Source: an archaeon
GTDB taxonomy: Archaea; Aenigmatarchaeota; Aenigmatarchaeia; GW2011-AR5; GCA-2688965
Length of the DNA stretch: 34,572 bases
NCBI GenBank assembly: GCA_002688965.1
Contig: NZEE01000103.1
Location: 1 to 34,572 of the forward strand
Reading direction: 5' to 3'
Part shown: one piece after another, positions 23,972 through 32,214 of the stretch
Layout of the letters: each line of letters starts with the position of its first letter
How positions within the stretch are numbered: position 1 is the stretch's first letter
Notes under the pieces: model-generated
Databases searched by the model: none
Told to the model about the DNA's origin: nothing
The model's input: only the letters and a program-made list of their open reading frames with translations
Translations under genes and position numbers: made by a program

Positions 23972-25594
23972 TTAAATTTTGTGGACTAATATTCCGTAGT
24001 CATAAAAATACAGATAGTCAATCTCAGTCCTGCAGAAGCACTCTAAGGCATGGGCAGGAGTTTCACATATGGGCTCGCGATCGTTAAAACTAGTGTTTAA
24101 AATAATTGGAACGCCTGAAATATTTTCCCATTTTTCTAGAAAATTATGATACCACTCATTATCATTTTTACTAACAGTTTGTAGTCGTGCACTACCATTA
24201 ATATGAACTACTGCAGGAACGAAAGATTGCTTCTCTTTCTTGAACTGTAAAACTGCACTCATATAAGGGCTTTCAACACTGTTCTCAAACCACTCTTGGG
24301 CTCTTTCTACTAAAATTGAAGGTGCAAAAGGTCTAAACCACTGTCGGTGCTTTACCTTATCATTAATAATATCCTTCATGAATTCATTCCTAGGATCTGC
24401 AAGGATGCTCCTGTTTCCTAGGGCCCTGCGGCCCGATTCGGATCCACCACCAAAAATAGACACGATCTTCTGGTTATTTAGCTTACATAAAACATCGTCA
24501 TCTGTCACTGACTCCCATGATATATCGCTTCGATCGACCAACGCTTCTTCTATCTCACTTTTATCGTACGTTTTCCCCAAGTATGGTGTGAAATTATCAC
24601 TCCACTTCTCGCGGGGATTTCCTAAAACCTGATGCCAAACATATTGAACTGCCCCTATAGGAAGTCCACCATCATGAGGTGTGGGGGTAACATACATTCC
24701 AGTAATCTCGGGAAACCAATCACATATTTTTCCTGTCATAACTGAATTCAGCGTCACACCACCAGCCAAACATAAATTTGAATTCGGTGCTTCTTTCAAT
24801 GCCTGCTGTAAAAAATTACGGAAGACAATCTCGGTTGCAGCCTGTAGACCGGCAGCCAAGTCAAATTTGTCTTTCTCACTATTCTCAGCTATTTTGGCCC
24901 ATGGGTCCAGGTAGGGATGTGTTGGATCCCCACCTGGGATATATGCACCCTTAGGCTGGCTAGGGGGCTTAAAAGATGCTGCATGGATATCTGTGGTTAG
25001 CATTTTCAGAAAATCTTGTAAGAATCGACTGCTGTCTCCAAATGCCGACATTGCCATGACGGATCCTGCTTGGTGTCCCCGGGGCCACCCTGACTGTAAT
25101 TTAAAAATATACCTTGTTGCCCGGGTCCACAGTCCACCAATATTAAACGTGTGAATAGGGATACGCCCCACTAGTTTAATACCGTTATCGGAACCCTTCC
25201 ACACTGTACATGCTGTTACAAAGCCATCACTTTCAACACCACCGCCATCTAATGTGACTATAGTCGCTGCATTAAAATTACTGGAAAAAAATGCATTTGC
25301 GGCATGGGCTTCGTGATGCCCTATTTCATAAATTTTTCCTCCATTTTTTTCTACAATTTTACTAATCAACTCCCATGACTCACTGTGATTACTCACCACA
25401 TGGAGCGGAGAAGCCGTCGCCAGATATTTTATTTCCTCATAATCCTCATAATTTTCTATAAGAAATTTTATAGAGTCTCCCTTTGGCTCTTTCTCACGAA
25501 TGAATCTTTCATACTCATTGTGTATTATCGGTTTGCCGTTCTCGAATACACAGTATGAACAATCATGGCCCGACCAAACACCTGCAATTTTCAT
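23972..25594 (-). CDS. O-carbamoyltransferase (NodU/CmcH/TobZ family)
   Basis: This 540-residue enzyme transfers a carbamoyl group from carbamoyl phosphate via carbamoyl-AMP to a hydroxyl, here presumably of a sugar. MKIAGVWSGHDCSYCVFENG is the typical N-terminus, GHHEAHAANAFF (His93, His94, His97) is the metal-binding HHxxHA motif, VTLDGGGVESDG follows, and GGGSESGRRALGNRSIL plus LNTSFNDREPI mark the YrdC-like and C-terminal parts. Length and motifs look complete. The frame opens upstream with GTG (25606) overlapping the epimerase stop, but the ATG at 25594 has GAGG six bases ahead and a better family N-terminus. Carbamoylated sugars occur in Nod factors, O-antigens and antibiotics. Confidence 0.92.
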   Translation of the reverse strand: MKIAGVWSGHDCSYCVFENGKPIIHNEYERFIREKEPKGDSIKFLIENYEDYEEIKYLATASPLHVVSNHSESWELISKIVEKNGGKIYEIGHHEAHAANAFFSSNFNAATIVTLDGGGVESDGFVTACTVWKGSDNGIKLVGRIPIHTFNIGGLWTRATRYIFKLQSGWPRGHQAGSVMAMSAFGDSSRFLQDFLKMLTTDIHAASFKPPSQPKGAYIPGGDPTHPYLDPWAKIAENSEKDKFDLAAGLQAATEIVFRNFLQQALKEAPNSNLCLAGGVTLNSVMTGKICDWFPEITGMYVTPTPHDGGLPIGAVQYVWHQVLGNPREKWSDNFTPYLGKTYDKSEIEEALVDRSDISWESVTDDDVLCKLNNQKIVSIFGGGSESGRRALGNRSILADPRNEFMKDIINDKVKHRQWFRPFAPSILVERAQEWFENSVESPYMSAVLQFKKEKQSFVPAVVHINGSARLQTVSKNDNEWYHNFLEKWENISGVPIILNTSFNDREPICETPAHALECFCRTEIDYLYFYDYGILVHKI

Positions 25595-25600
25595 ATCTGA

Positions 25601-25604
25601 CCTC
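25601..25604 (-). promoter_or_regulatory. Shine-Dalgarno GAGG for the carbamoyltransferase
   Basis: GAGG sits 6 bases upstream of ATG 25592-25594. It lies across the GTG of the longer frame, so it favours the ATG start. Confidence 0.6.
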
Positions 25605-26658
25605 ACAGTAATAATTTAAGTGCATTGATATTATTCTGAACCCATTCAATTATTTCAGACAGTCCGTCTTTAAAATTACGATTGGGCTTCCACATAAAGT
25701 CATTACACACATTGTCAATATCGGATATAAAAATAATCTGATCACTCCGTCTAGACGCAGCATGAAGTACTGGATTGTCTACGCCCAACATTTTATCTAA
25801 CAATGAATTGAGCTCTAATATTGACACTGTATTGTTAATTCCACCACCGACATTGTAATATGACCCTTTGTGGTTATTGATATCATTTATTTGTTTCAAC
25901 GTTAGGTCACAAGCATCATCAATATGTAAATAATCTCTAACTTGCTTTCCTTTGAACCCATAAAACGTTAGCTGTTGTTCTAAAATTTTAGCAATAATGA
26001 ACCACGTAATCCATCCTTGTGACACCTTCCCAAATTGATGGGGTCCATATAAGCAACTATAACGATTGATGATAACAGGAATGTCGAATGCACCAGACCA
26101 TTCTTGGCAAATCAGATCTGCTGCCACCTTGGACACACCATATATTGAGTGTTCGCTACCATTCAGATCCAATTTGGTGTTGAACCCATCCTTAGACCAT
26201 CCTCTTAATTTAAAGGTATCATCTTCTTTCCATCTAAATCTGGTTTCACCCTCGACGACCGGCACAGAATTACATAAATCTCCGCTATATACTTTATTTG
26301 AGCTCCAAAATATTAATGCAGAATTATTTTTTCTACAGAACTCTAAAACATTTACCAGTCCATAAGTGTTGTTTGTGAGGTCAAAATATGGATTCTTATA
26401 CCCATCAATTGCTGTAGGTTGAGCTGCACACTCTAAAACAATGTCAGGCTTAAATCCTAATCCTATAAAGTCCTCTGGGTTTCTGATATCACCGTGCACA
26501 AACCTTATATTGTGTTGTTTAAATCGATTTAGGTTTAACTCGCTTCCGCGCCTAACCAAATTATCAAAGCATACAACTTCATAACCTATCTCAGTAAATT
26601 TAATCGCTAAATTCCCGCCTACGAATCCAGCTCCGCCTGTTATTAGTATTTTTTTCAT
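25603..26658 (-). CDS. NAD-dependent epimerase, CDP-tyvelose epimerase (RfbE)-like
   Basis: This 351-residue extended SDR has the NAD loop ITGGAGFVGGNLA (6-18), FWSSNKVYSG (Ser/Thr site), the catalytic YGVSK (Tyr173, Lys177) and GPHQFGKVSQGWITWF followed by GFKGKQVRDYLHIDDACDL, features specific to CDP-paratose 2-epimerase (RfbE). RfbE converts CDP-paratose to CDP-tyvelose. No CDP-sugar dehydratase pair was seen, so the true substrate may be another NDP-sugar. A paralogue lacking the catalytic Tyr is at 29533-30564. It overlaps the GT4 gene upstream by ATGA. Function as epimerase is firm by motif; the specific sugar is inference. Confidence 0.85.
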   Translation of the reverse strand: MKKILITGGAGFVGGNLAIKFTEIGYEVVCFDNLVRRGSELNLNRFKQHNIRFVHGDIRNPEDFIGLGFKPDIVLECAAQPTAIDGYKNPYFDLTNNTYGLVNVLEFCRKNNSALIFWSSNKVYSGDLCNSVPVVEGETRFRWKEDDTFKLRGWSKDGFNTKLDLNGSEHSIYGVSKVAADLICQEWSGAFDIPVIINRYSCLYGPHQFGKVSQGWITWFIIAKILEQQLTFYGFKGKQVRDYLHIDDACDLTLKQINDINNHKGSYYNVGGGINNTVSILELNSLLDKMLGVDNPVLHAASRRSDQIIFISDIDNVCNDFMWKPNRNFKDGLSEIIEWVQNNINALKLLL

Positions 26659-27587
26659 AAACGCACCACGTCCTCAAAAAAATTATCGTATTTTTTAATT
26701 TGGGTTTTAACAAAATATTTTTTAGCATTTTGGTGTGCTGTGTAAATATCTTCGTCGGTAGGATGGTATAAATTATATGATGTGTCAAAATCCAGTATAC
26801 AGCTAGAAGGAATAATATCAGGGGCCATGCCGACGTTGCTAGACACGATGGGAATATTCATGGCTGGTGCTTCCAAAACTGCCTGTGGTCCACCCTCATA
26901 TCTGGATGCAACCACATACAAATCACATGCCGCATACATCTTAGCAACAATATCAATGTCTGGTAGCTCGATATATGTATAGGGAATATGGGCTTTTTCT
27001 AATCTAGAAATAACATACTGACGTCGCCAGCCGTTTAATAAGACATGCACATTCCCTATTTCGTCATTTAATTTTTCGATATAATCACAAAACCTATCTG
27101 GCCCCTTTTCTAACTTAGGGCTCTTAAGATCAGAACCCTCTGTATCTCTTTGAAATGAACCTACGAAAAATTTGCCAGTAGGTAAGCCCAGTTCTTTTTT
27201 ACATTTTTCACGACTCATCGGGTACCACACATAATTGTTACACCAATACCCTAGCTTAATAATAGGCTTGTCAGTATGTTCAGAGATAAATTTCCTTGTC
27301 TGTTCACACGGAACGTGGTAGGCATCAATAAATTTATCCCTCAATTTAAATTCATTCTCTCTATTTTGATCAAATTTCTCAGGTACCTCATGGTGAATTG
27401 TACAGACAACTTTTCTATCCTGCAAAATCTGAGGTGGTATTTGTCTCCAACACCAAGATGCCAGTAACCAAATAACATCACAATTGAGTTCTATATGTGA
27501 AATCTCATGCGCAGAATATTTCTGAAATTCTGACCCGAATCTATCTGCGAACCAATTTTCTCTAGGAATATGACAAAAAATCCTCAT
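26655..27587 (-). CDS. Family 4 glycosyltransferase
   Basis: This 310-residue GT-B protein has MRIFCHIPRENW at its start, LGYWCNNYVWYP linking the two domains, FFVGSFQRDTEGSD opening the second Rossmann, and EGGPQAVLEAPAMNIPIV (231-248) as the donor-binding E-x7-E motif with SSNVGMAPDII after it. The frame extends upstream to 27602, but ATG at 27585-27587 is the better start because it forms the ATGA overlap with the stop of the GT2 gene that is used throughout this operon. The epimerase downstream also overlaps by ATGA. Donor sugar unknown. Confidence 0.85.
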   Translation of the reverse strand: MRIFCHIPRENWFADRFGSEFQKYSAHEISHIELNCDVIWLLASWCWRQIPPQILQDRKVVCTIHHEVPEKFDQNRENEFKLRDKFIDAYHVPCEQTRKFISEHTDKPIIKLGYWCNNYVWYPMSREKCKKELGLPTGKFFVGSFQRDTEGSDLKSPKLEKGPDRFCDYIEKLNDEIGNVHVLLNGWRRQYVISRLEKAHIPYTYIELPDIDIVAKMYAACDLYVVASRYEGGPQAVLEAPAMNIPIVSSNVGMAPDIIPSSCILDFDTSYNLYHPTDEDIYTAHQNAKKYFVKTQIKKYDNFFEDVVRL

Positions 27588-28624
27588 TCTGAATTCAACC
27601 ACTCATCCAAGTACTCTTCGCTGGTAACACTAACTTCGCTGGTAACACTAACTGTTGTGTCTTCATATAAAATTGTATAGTCTGATGGGTTTGCTATTTT
27701 TGGGTCAATCGGATTCTTTAACCAATTTCCATCGGCATCCACCGGCTTTTTCCACCCAATCGGGTTAGCAATGTGTTCAATTCCAATGGGGATGGGTTTC
27801 GTTTCAGGATCAAAGTACCTAGGCTGTCCTAGGGTCTGGGCTTTATCGAATTCGTAAATTTCATAATACCTATAATCAACCTTTGCCGGCCAATAAGCCC
27901 CATACCTTTTGTTACCTCTTACACGAGCATTTGTTCCCCGTGGATCCGTGTTTATGGCCACCGAAACCGGAAGTATTGGTAGCGTACAGAAAAGCTTATA
28001 GTCATGATCGGTAATAATTTTTGAAACCCTTTTGACCATCTTGGTCTCAGAGTCTTCTCCTCCTTCATGATTCATATTTGATTCATTCCATGGATATATC
28101 TGCTCAATTATTTTTCGGCTATACATCACATCCGCGGCACCGTTAATGGGGTTTCTAATCAAGCTATACACAAATTTAAATTGTTGCCCCATGGGATCAG
28201 AAAATTTGTCCGTGGTATTCCTAGCAGATCGTTGTGCATCAAACAGAATACACCCAATATTTTTATCATTTTCTAGAAAAAAATTCACATATTCATGAAG
28301 CCATTTACCCTTGATAACGAATTGCATATCCCCCTGAAGTGGGCAGATAAAGTCACCGATCGACTCTCTTACAATTAAATTTAGTGCACGAGCAAACTCA
28401 TTAGAAGGATCACGGGTTTGTTGCCTAAAGACTTTTATACCCTGCTCCTCCTTCTCACGTAAATATCCCTCCGTCCCCTCCTCATTAGATGCATTATCAA
28501 CAATTATAATTTCTTTATTGGGATAGTCCTCTGTGCAATATAACAGTGACTCAACACAACTCTTCAAATAAAAGAGCCTGTTGCAGTTGACAATTCCGAA
28601 GGTTACCTTAGGTAAATTTTGCAT
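27584..28624 (-). CDS. Family 2 glycosyltransferase with C-terminal repeat
   Basis: This 346-residue GT-A has VTFGIVNCNR (8-17), NKEIIIVDNASNEE (36-49), the metal site region FICPLQGDM (92-100) and a catalytic acidic stretch NHEGGEDSETKMV. It is a typical inverting GT2. The last 20 residues contain a perfect 18-base tandem duplication (27617-27652) that doubles a six-residue unit (SVTSEV SVTSE). The C-terminal YLDEWLNSE ends in the ATGA overlap with the next GT4. The repeat does not break the frame, so it may be a neutral slippage product or a flexible tail. Confidence 0.82.
   Translation of the reverse strand: MQNLPKVTFGIVNCNRLFYLKSCVESLLYCTEDYPNKEIIIVDNASNEEGTEGYLREKEEQGIKVFRQQTRDPSNEFARALNLIVRESIGDFICPLQGDMQFVIKGKWLHEYVNFFLENDKNIGCILFDAQRSARNTTDKFSDPMGQQFKFVYSLIRNPINGAADVMYSRKIIEQIYPWNESNMNHEGGEDSETKMVKRVSKIITDHDYKLFCTLPILPVSVAINTDPRGTNARVRGNKRYGAYWPAKVDYRYYEIYEFDKAQTLGQPRYFDPETKPIPIGIEHIANPIGWKKPVDADGNWLKNPIDPKIANPSDYTILYEDTTVSVTSEVSVTSEEYLDEWLNSE
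27617..27652. repeat. Perfect 18-base tandem duplication in a glycosyltransferase gene
   Basis: The unit TTCGCTGGTAACACTAAC occurs twice head to tail (27617-27634 and 27635-27652). It is in frame and doubles six residues near the C-terminus of the GT2 at 27584-28624. Identity of the copies suggests recent slippage. Confidence 0.9.
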
Positions 28625-28654
28625 ACTATATTCATACCTCTCATTTGTTGGTCT

Positions 28655-29527
28655 TTAAGTTCGGGTTGGACGACGTAGCTTTTTTGTTGCTAACCAAATA
28701 TAAACAGCATCAGGCTCATATGGGTGTGGGAGGCGATACATCAGGTCTTCATAATCCTTGATACTAAAAATCGATCCTAATGTTTTATTACTACCGTAAT
28801 CTTTTAATGGGGCTACAACACAATGTTCATGGCAAATAGAAAAACCGCTATCTTCAAGCATTGATTTAATTTTTTTGACCGAATAAATCCTATTACGATT
28901 AAAAACAACACGTTCTTTTTCATCTGTTGTTATCGGAACAGACCCTAGAAACCAACCACCTAAATTACAGACACGTGATATTTCTTTTAATCCCCTTATA
29001 TCTCCCAGTGGATCAATTGAATCCCCATATCGGCCTAGGCCAAAGTGCTCAATTGCATGCATGCTTGTTATCCAATTAAATGATTTGTCATCAAACGGGA
29101 TATTTTGAGCTTCTCCAGAATTGAAGGCCAAGTTTGCATCAATAATTTTTAATGATTCTGATGAAGATATATTCAAGTTTGGGTCGAGTTGTATGTAATT
29201 TGTAAATGATGCCATCATAGCAACAAATTCAACTTTAGATCCAATATCCAGACACGTAAAGATATCATCATCCAAACTTAAGAGGCTTGGATTATCCGAT
29301 ATAAATTCCATATACCAACGAAATGCAATTTGATGTTGAATTGTATAAACCCAATCTAAGCCAACATCACCTCTTTGACGAGTTGTTTTTTCTAATTTAC
29401 TATTTTCATCAAATATTATTTTTGATAATGATGATTTCTCATTTGTCTTAGCAACGAATTCTTTATACTGATCCTGTATTAATGAAATCTCTGAATTCAA
29501 ATATTCTGAATAGCTTTTTTCACTCAT
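28655..29527 (-). CDS. DUF268-like class I SAM methyltransferase
   Basis: This 290-residue protein has the SAM loop CLDIGSKVEFV (92-102), the ribose-binding Asp115 (IQLDPN), and HAIEHFGLGRYGDSIDPLGD (157-176), which is the signature of DUF268 proteins, followed by GGWFLGSVPI and VVFNRNRIYS. DUF268 is a family of Methyltransf_11-related proteins found with polysaccharide genes. A first SAM glycine is replaced (GSKVE instead of GxGxG), so cofactor binding may be modified. The N-terminal 75 residues are helical and could be a docking region. AGGT lies eight bases upstream of the ATG. Substrate unknown. Confidence 0.78.
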   Translation of the reverse strand: MSEKSYSEYLNSEISLIQDQYKEFVAKTNEKSSLSKIIFDENSKLEKTTRQRGDVGLDWVYTIQHQIAFRWYMEFISDNPSLLSLDDDIFTCLDIGSKVEFVAMMASFTNYIQLDPNLNISSSESLKIIDANLAFNSGEAQNIPFDDKSFNWITSMHAIEHFGLGRYGDSIDPLGDIRGLKEISRVCNLGGWFLGSVPITTDEKERVVFNRNRIYSVKKIKSMLEDSGFSICHEHCVVAPLKDYGSNKTLGSIFSIKDYEDLMYRLPHPYEPDAVYIWLATKKLRRPTRT

Positions 29528-29532
29528 TATAT

Positions 29533-30564
29533 CTACCTGTTAATCATTTCTGAAATAATATCATTCAATGACCATTGCTTTTTCCATAAAGGATAATGTG
29601 TTTTAAATTTTGTCATGTTAGTATAGTAGCAAATATGATCCCCAGGACGATTATCATTCAGAATTTTGTAATCTAATGGTATACCATACGCATCATCAAG
29701 AATATCAATAATCTCTAATATTGACGAAGTGTTTTCCTTACACCCTCCAATATTATATACTTCTCCCTTGCGGGGACTATCAATAAAATGTTCAAATGCG
29801 CTAATGACATCTGCACAATGAATTTGATCCCTAACCTGCTTTCCTTTATACCCAAAGATCGTATATGGCTTTTTATTAATTGCACACTTAATAATATACG
29901 ATAAGAACCCGTGTAGTTCAACGCCGGCATGTTGTGGCCCTGTCAGACACCCTCCTCGAAAAATAGCAACGTTCATATTGAAATACTGGCCATACTCTTG
30001 TGCAACAATGTCTGCAGCAACTTTTGATGCCCCAAAAAGCGAATGCATGCAATTATCGATCGAAAAATTTTCAGAAATACCATCATGATATTTTTCATCT
30101 TTGAAATCATACCTTTTCTCTGTCTCTATCATATCCAGAAAATTGGGTCCATCACCATAAACTTTGTTAGTACTCATATGAATGAAGACTAAGTCGTTGT
30201 TACGTAACCTTCTACCGGCTTCTAAAAGATTGAATGTACCTACGGCATTTGTATCAAAATCATCAAATGGAATAGATGCAGCTTTATCATGTGAAGGTTG
30301 TGCTGCACAGTGGATTATAATATCCGGTTTAATATTATAGACTAACTTGATGATTGCTTCTCGATTTCTAATATCGACATCATGATGAGTATAATTGGGA
30401 TATTTGAGCAATGATTCTATCACCGGGGAGACGTCACCTGATATTCCAAAAAAAGTCTTTCTAGAATTATTGTCAATCCCATGAACAATAATTTTCTTTT
30501 TTAGCCAGTGAAATGATGCTTCACTACCTATCAATCCCCCAGAGCCTGTCACTAAAATATTCAT
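29533..30564 (-). CDS. SDR epimerase-like protein with Tyr-to-Phe at the catalytic site
   Basis: This 343-residue protein is a paralogue of the RfbE-like epimerase at 25603-26658. It shares VTGSGGLIGSEA (5-16, NAD loop), HMSTNKVYGDG (the Ser/Thr residue), GPQHAGVELHGFLSYI and GYKGKQVRDQIHCADVI. The catalytic YxxxK reads FGASK (Phe177, Lys181); the codon is TTT at 30034-30036, one base from TAT. Loss of this tyrosine would normally impair SDR hydride or proton transfer, so the protein might be a regulatory or dimer partner of the other epimerase, a binder, or an enzyme using another acid-base. The gene is otherwise intact, with no frameshift. Its upstream neighbour ends 4 bases before the ATG. 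Confidence 0.82.
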   Translation of the reverse strand: MNILVTGSGGLIGSEASFHWLKKKIIVHGIDNNSRKTFFGISGDVSPVIESLLKYPNYTHHDVDIRNREAIIKLVYNIKPDIIIHCAAQPSHDKAASIPFDDFDTNAVGTFNLLEAGRRLRNNDLVFIHMSTNKVYGDGPNFLDMIETEKRYDFKDEKYHDGISENFSIDNCMHSLFGASKVAADIVAQEYGQYFNMNVAIFRGGCLTGPQHAGVELHGFLSYIIKCAINKKPYTIFGYKGKQVRDQIHCADVISAFEHFIDSPRKGEVYNIGGCKENTSSILEIIDILDDAYGIPLDYKILNDNRPGDHICYYTNMTKFKTHYPLWKKQWSLNDIISEMINR

Positions 30565-30568
30565 TACT

Positions 30569-31468
30569 TTATATTATCTCACTAAGAACGTCCAAATACA
30601 TTTCAGAACTTCTCAATATTGATATATCAATGTCTAATTCATTCTCTAATGTATTTGAAAAATTCATAGTGGGTGGATGATACAACTTAACAGGATCTAA
30701 ATTCCACTCATCCTCCTGTATGATAGTTGCTCCTTTTCCGGCAACCTCCTTGGTACCACCGGTTGAACTACAGATTATCTTACATCCCGCTGCCCTGGCG
30801 TCGACAACTACATTCGGGCAGTGATCTAGCCATGCTAGGTGTAAAAATACTTCGGATCTCTTGTAGAGTGCTATCAAGGACGTCCAGTCTAAATTACCAG
30901 CATAAAAAATCCTAGGGTTGTCTATCTGATGATTTAAATTATCACCAGCAATAACCAGACAATAATTGCTGGGGGCAAAATCCAGAAAAAATCGAACATT
31001 CTCTTCCAGTCTTTTGTGGGGGCGCCAGGATGATGCGCAACACCAGGTACCGGCAAAGTTATCCAAAACTGGTGCTTCAATAGGCTTTATGTTTTTAATC
31101 CACTCTAAATTTGTGCCATTGTGAATAACATGTGAATTTTCATGTGGGCCGAAATATTTTTCTATTAATAGCTTATTAAATTCTGATTGAAATATAATAG
31201 CATTAGCAATCCCATAACTTCTTTTAATTGGTTCATTTAACAGTGTCCAATTCTGTTCCAGGTTAAAATAAATTCCATCCAGTCGCAATGCAATGGGAGC
31301 CCTTCTTTCCTTGTTACTAATAAATGACAACTGAACATCAATAGGTGAATTTTCTCCATTGATGGAAACATTATAATCCGCATCTTTAAATTGATACGCA
31401 AGTTTTTTTGCAAAACTATTTGGTCCGGAATTACTAGAAAAATTTACATTATCAAAAAGAATATTCAC
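30569..31468 (-). CDS. Family 4 glycosyltransferase
   Basis: The 299-residue protein begins MNILFDNVNFSSNSGPNSFAKKL, with the SGPNSFAK loop where GT4 enzymes have 'GGxERV'. It has a VIHNGTNLEW linker, TWCCASSWRPHKRLEENV at the start of the second domain, and CPNVVVDARAAGCKII (217-232) as the donor-binding motif, in which Asp replaces the second Glu of E-x7-E, followed by SSTGGTKEVAG. It looks intact. It overlaps the GT2 gene upstream by ATGA. Donor sugar and linkage unknown. Confidence 0.82.
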   Translation of the reverse strand: MNILFDNVNFSSNSGPNSFAKKLAYQFKDADYNVSINGENSPIDVQLSFISNKERRAPIALRLDGIYFNLEQNWTLLNEPIKRSYGIANAIIFQSEFNKLLIEKYFGPHENSHVIHNGTNLEWIKNIKPIEAPVLDNFAGTWCCASSWRPHKRLEENVRFFLDFAPSNYCLVIAGDNLNHQIDNPRIFYAGNLDWTSLIALYKRSEVFLHLAWLDHCPNVVVDARAAGCKIICSSTGGTKEVAGKGATIIQEDEWNLDPVKLYHPPTMNFSNTLENELDIDISILRSSEMYLDVLSEII

Positions 31469-32214
31469 TCTATGTAACCTCTTTCCCGGAGCTTCTCCAC
31501 ATCATATTTCTGTTTTTTTGATCGATCACATGTAAAAAGAGTTGGATCAGAAAGATTGATATTATAATGGTAGCAAACCATTGGAAGAAATATTCTCTTC
31601 CTACCATCCATAAGTGCCTTATGCATCATTGGTAAAAATATTGCCTGGTCACACCCAATCATTATCCAGTTTCCATCATCATCATGATAATTTTTATGAT
31701 TAATTCCATTCATTGCATCCCGTCGAAATGTCTTAAGATGACTGGAGACCCATGGGTGTTCATAAACATTTGCATCAATGGTGTTCAATGGACCTGATAT
31801 GTTATGAGTTGTGTAGGCCCACCTATGCATTGTCCATAAGACTGCGGGGTCTTCGTGTTTATATGTTTGATCTATAACAAATAATGCATCATTCTCAGTC
31901 AGCCAATCGCCGCCGTCTAGACGACACACAATTTCATTATCATCAATACCACACATGGCATCAATCGTATTTCGGACCTCACCAAATTTTTCCGTCCTTG
32001 AAATAACGGATAGTTGTGTACCCAAATTAAGCGTCTTGGATATATCCTCCACAACTTGTGCTGTTTGATCAGTTGAAAGATCATCATAAACAATCATTCT
32101 CCAATTTGGATAAGACTGTGCCAGAACGCTAAAAATTGTTTGCCTGATAGAGTCTTGGCAATTGTAAGCCGGCGTAACAAAAACAAATTGACTAGACTTT
32201 GATATTTCCTTCAT
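31465..32214 (-). CDS. Family 2 glycosyltransferase
   Basis: This 249-residue GT2 has FVFVTPAYNCQDSIRQTIFSVL (10-31), WRMIVYDDLSTDQT (38-51, Asp44-Asp45) and the metal site CRLDGGDWL (97-105, equal to the DXD of 'ADGDDW' enzymes), followed by HRWAYTTHN. The acceptor region is short. It is an uncomplicated inverting transferase. It overlaps the 3' end of the fused transferase gene by 23 bases, with only a weak ribosome binding site, and would be translated by coupling. Confidence 0.85.
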   Translation of the reverse strand: MKEISKSSQFVFVTPAYNCQDSIRQTIFSVLAQSYPNWRMIVYDDLSTDQTAQVVEDISKTLNLGTQLSVISRTEKFGEVRNTIDAMCGIDDNEIVCRLDGGDWLTENDALFVIDQTYKHEDPAVLWTMHRWAYTTHNISGPLNTIDANVYEHPWVSSHLKTFRRDAMNGINHKNYHDDDGNWIMIGCDQAIFLPMMHKALMDGRKRIFLPMVCYHYNINLSDPTLFTCDRSKKQKYDVEKLRERGYIE

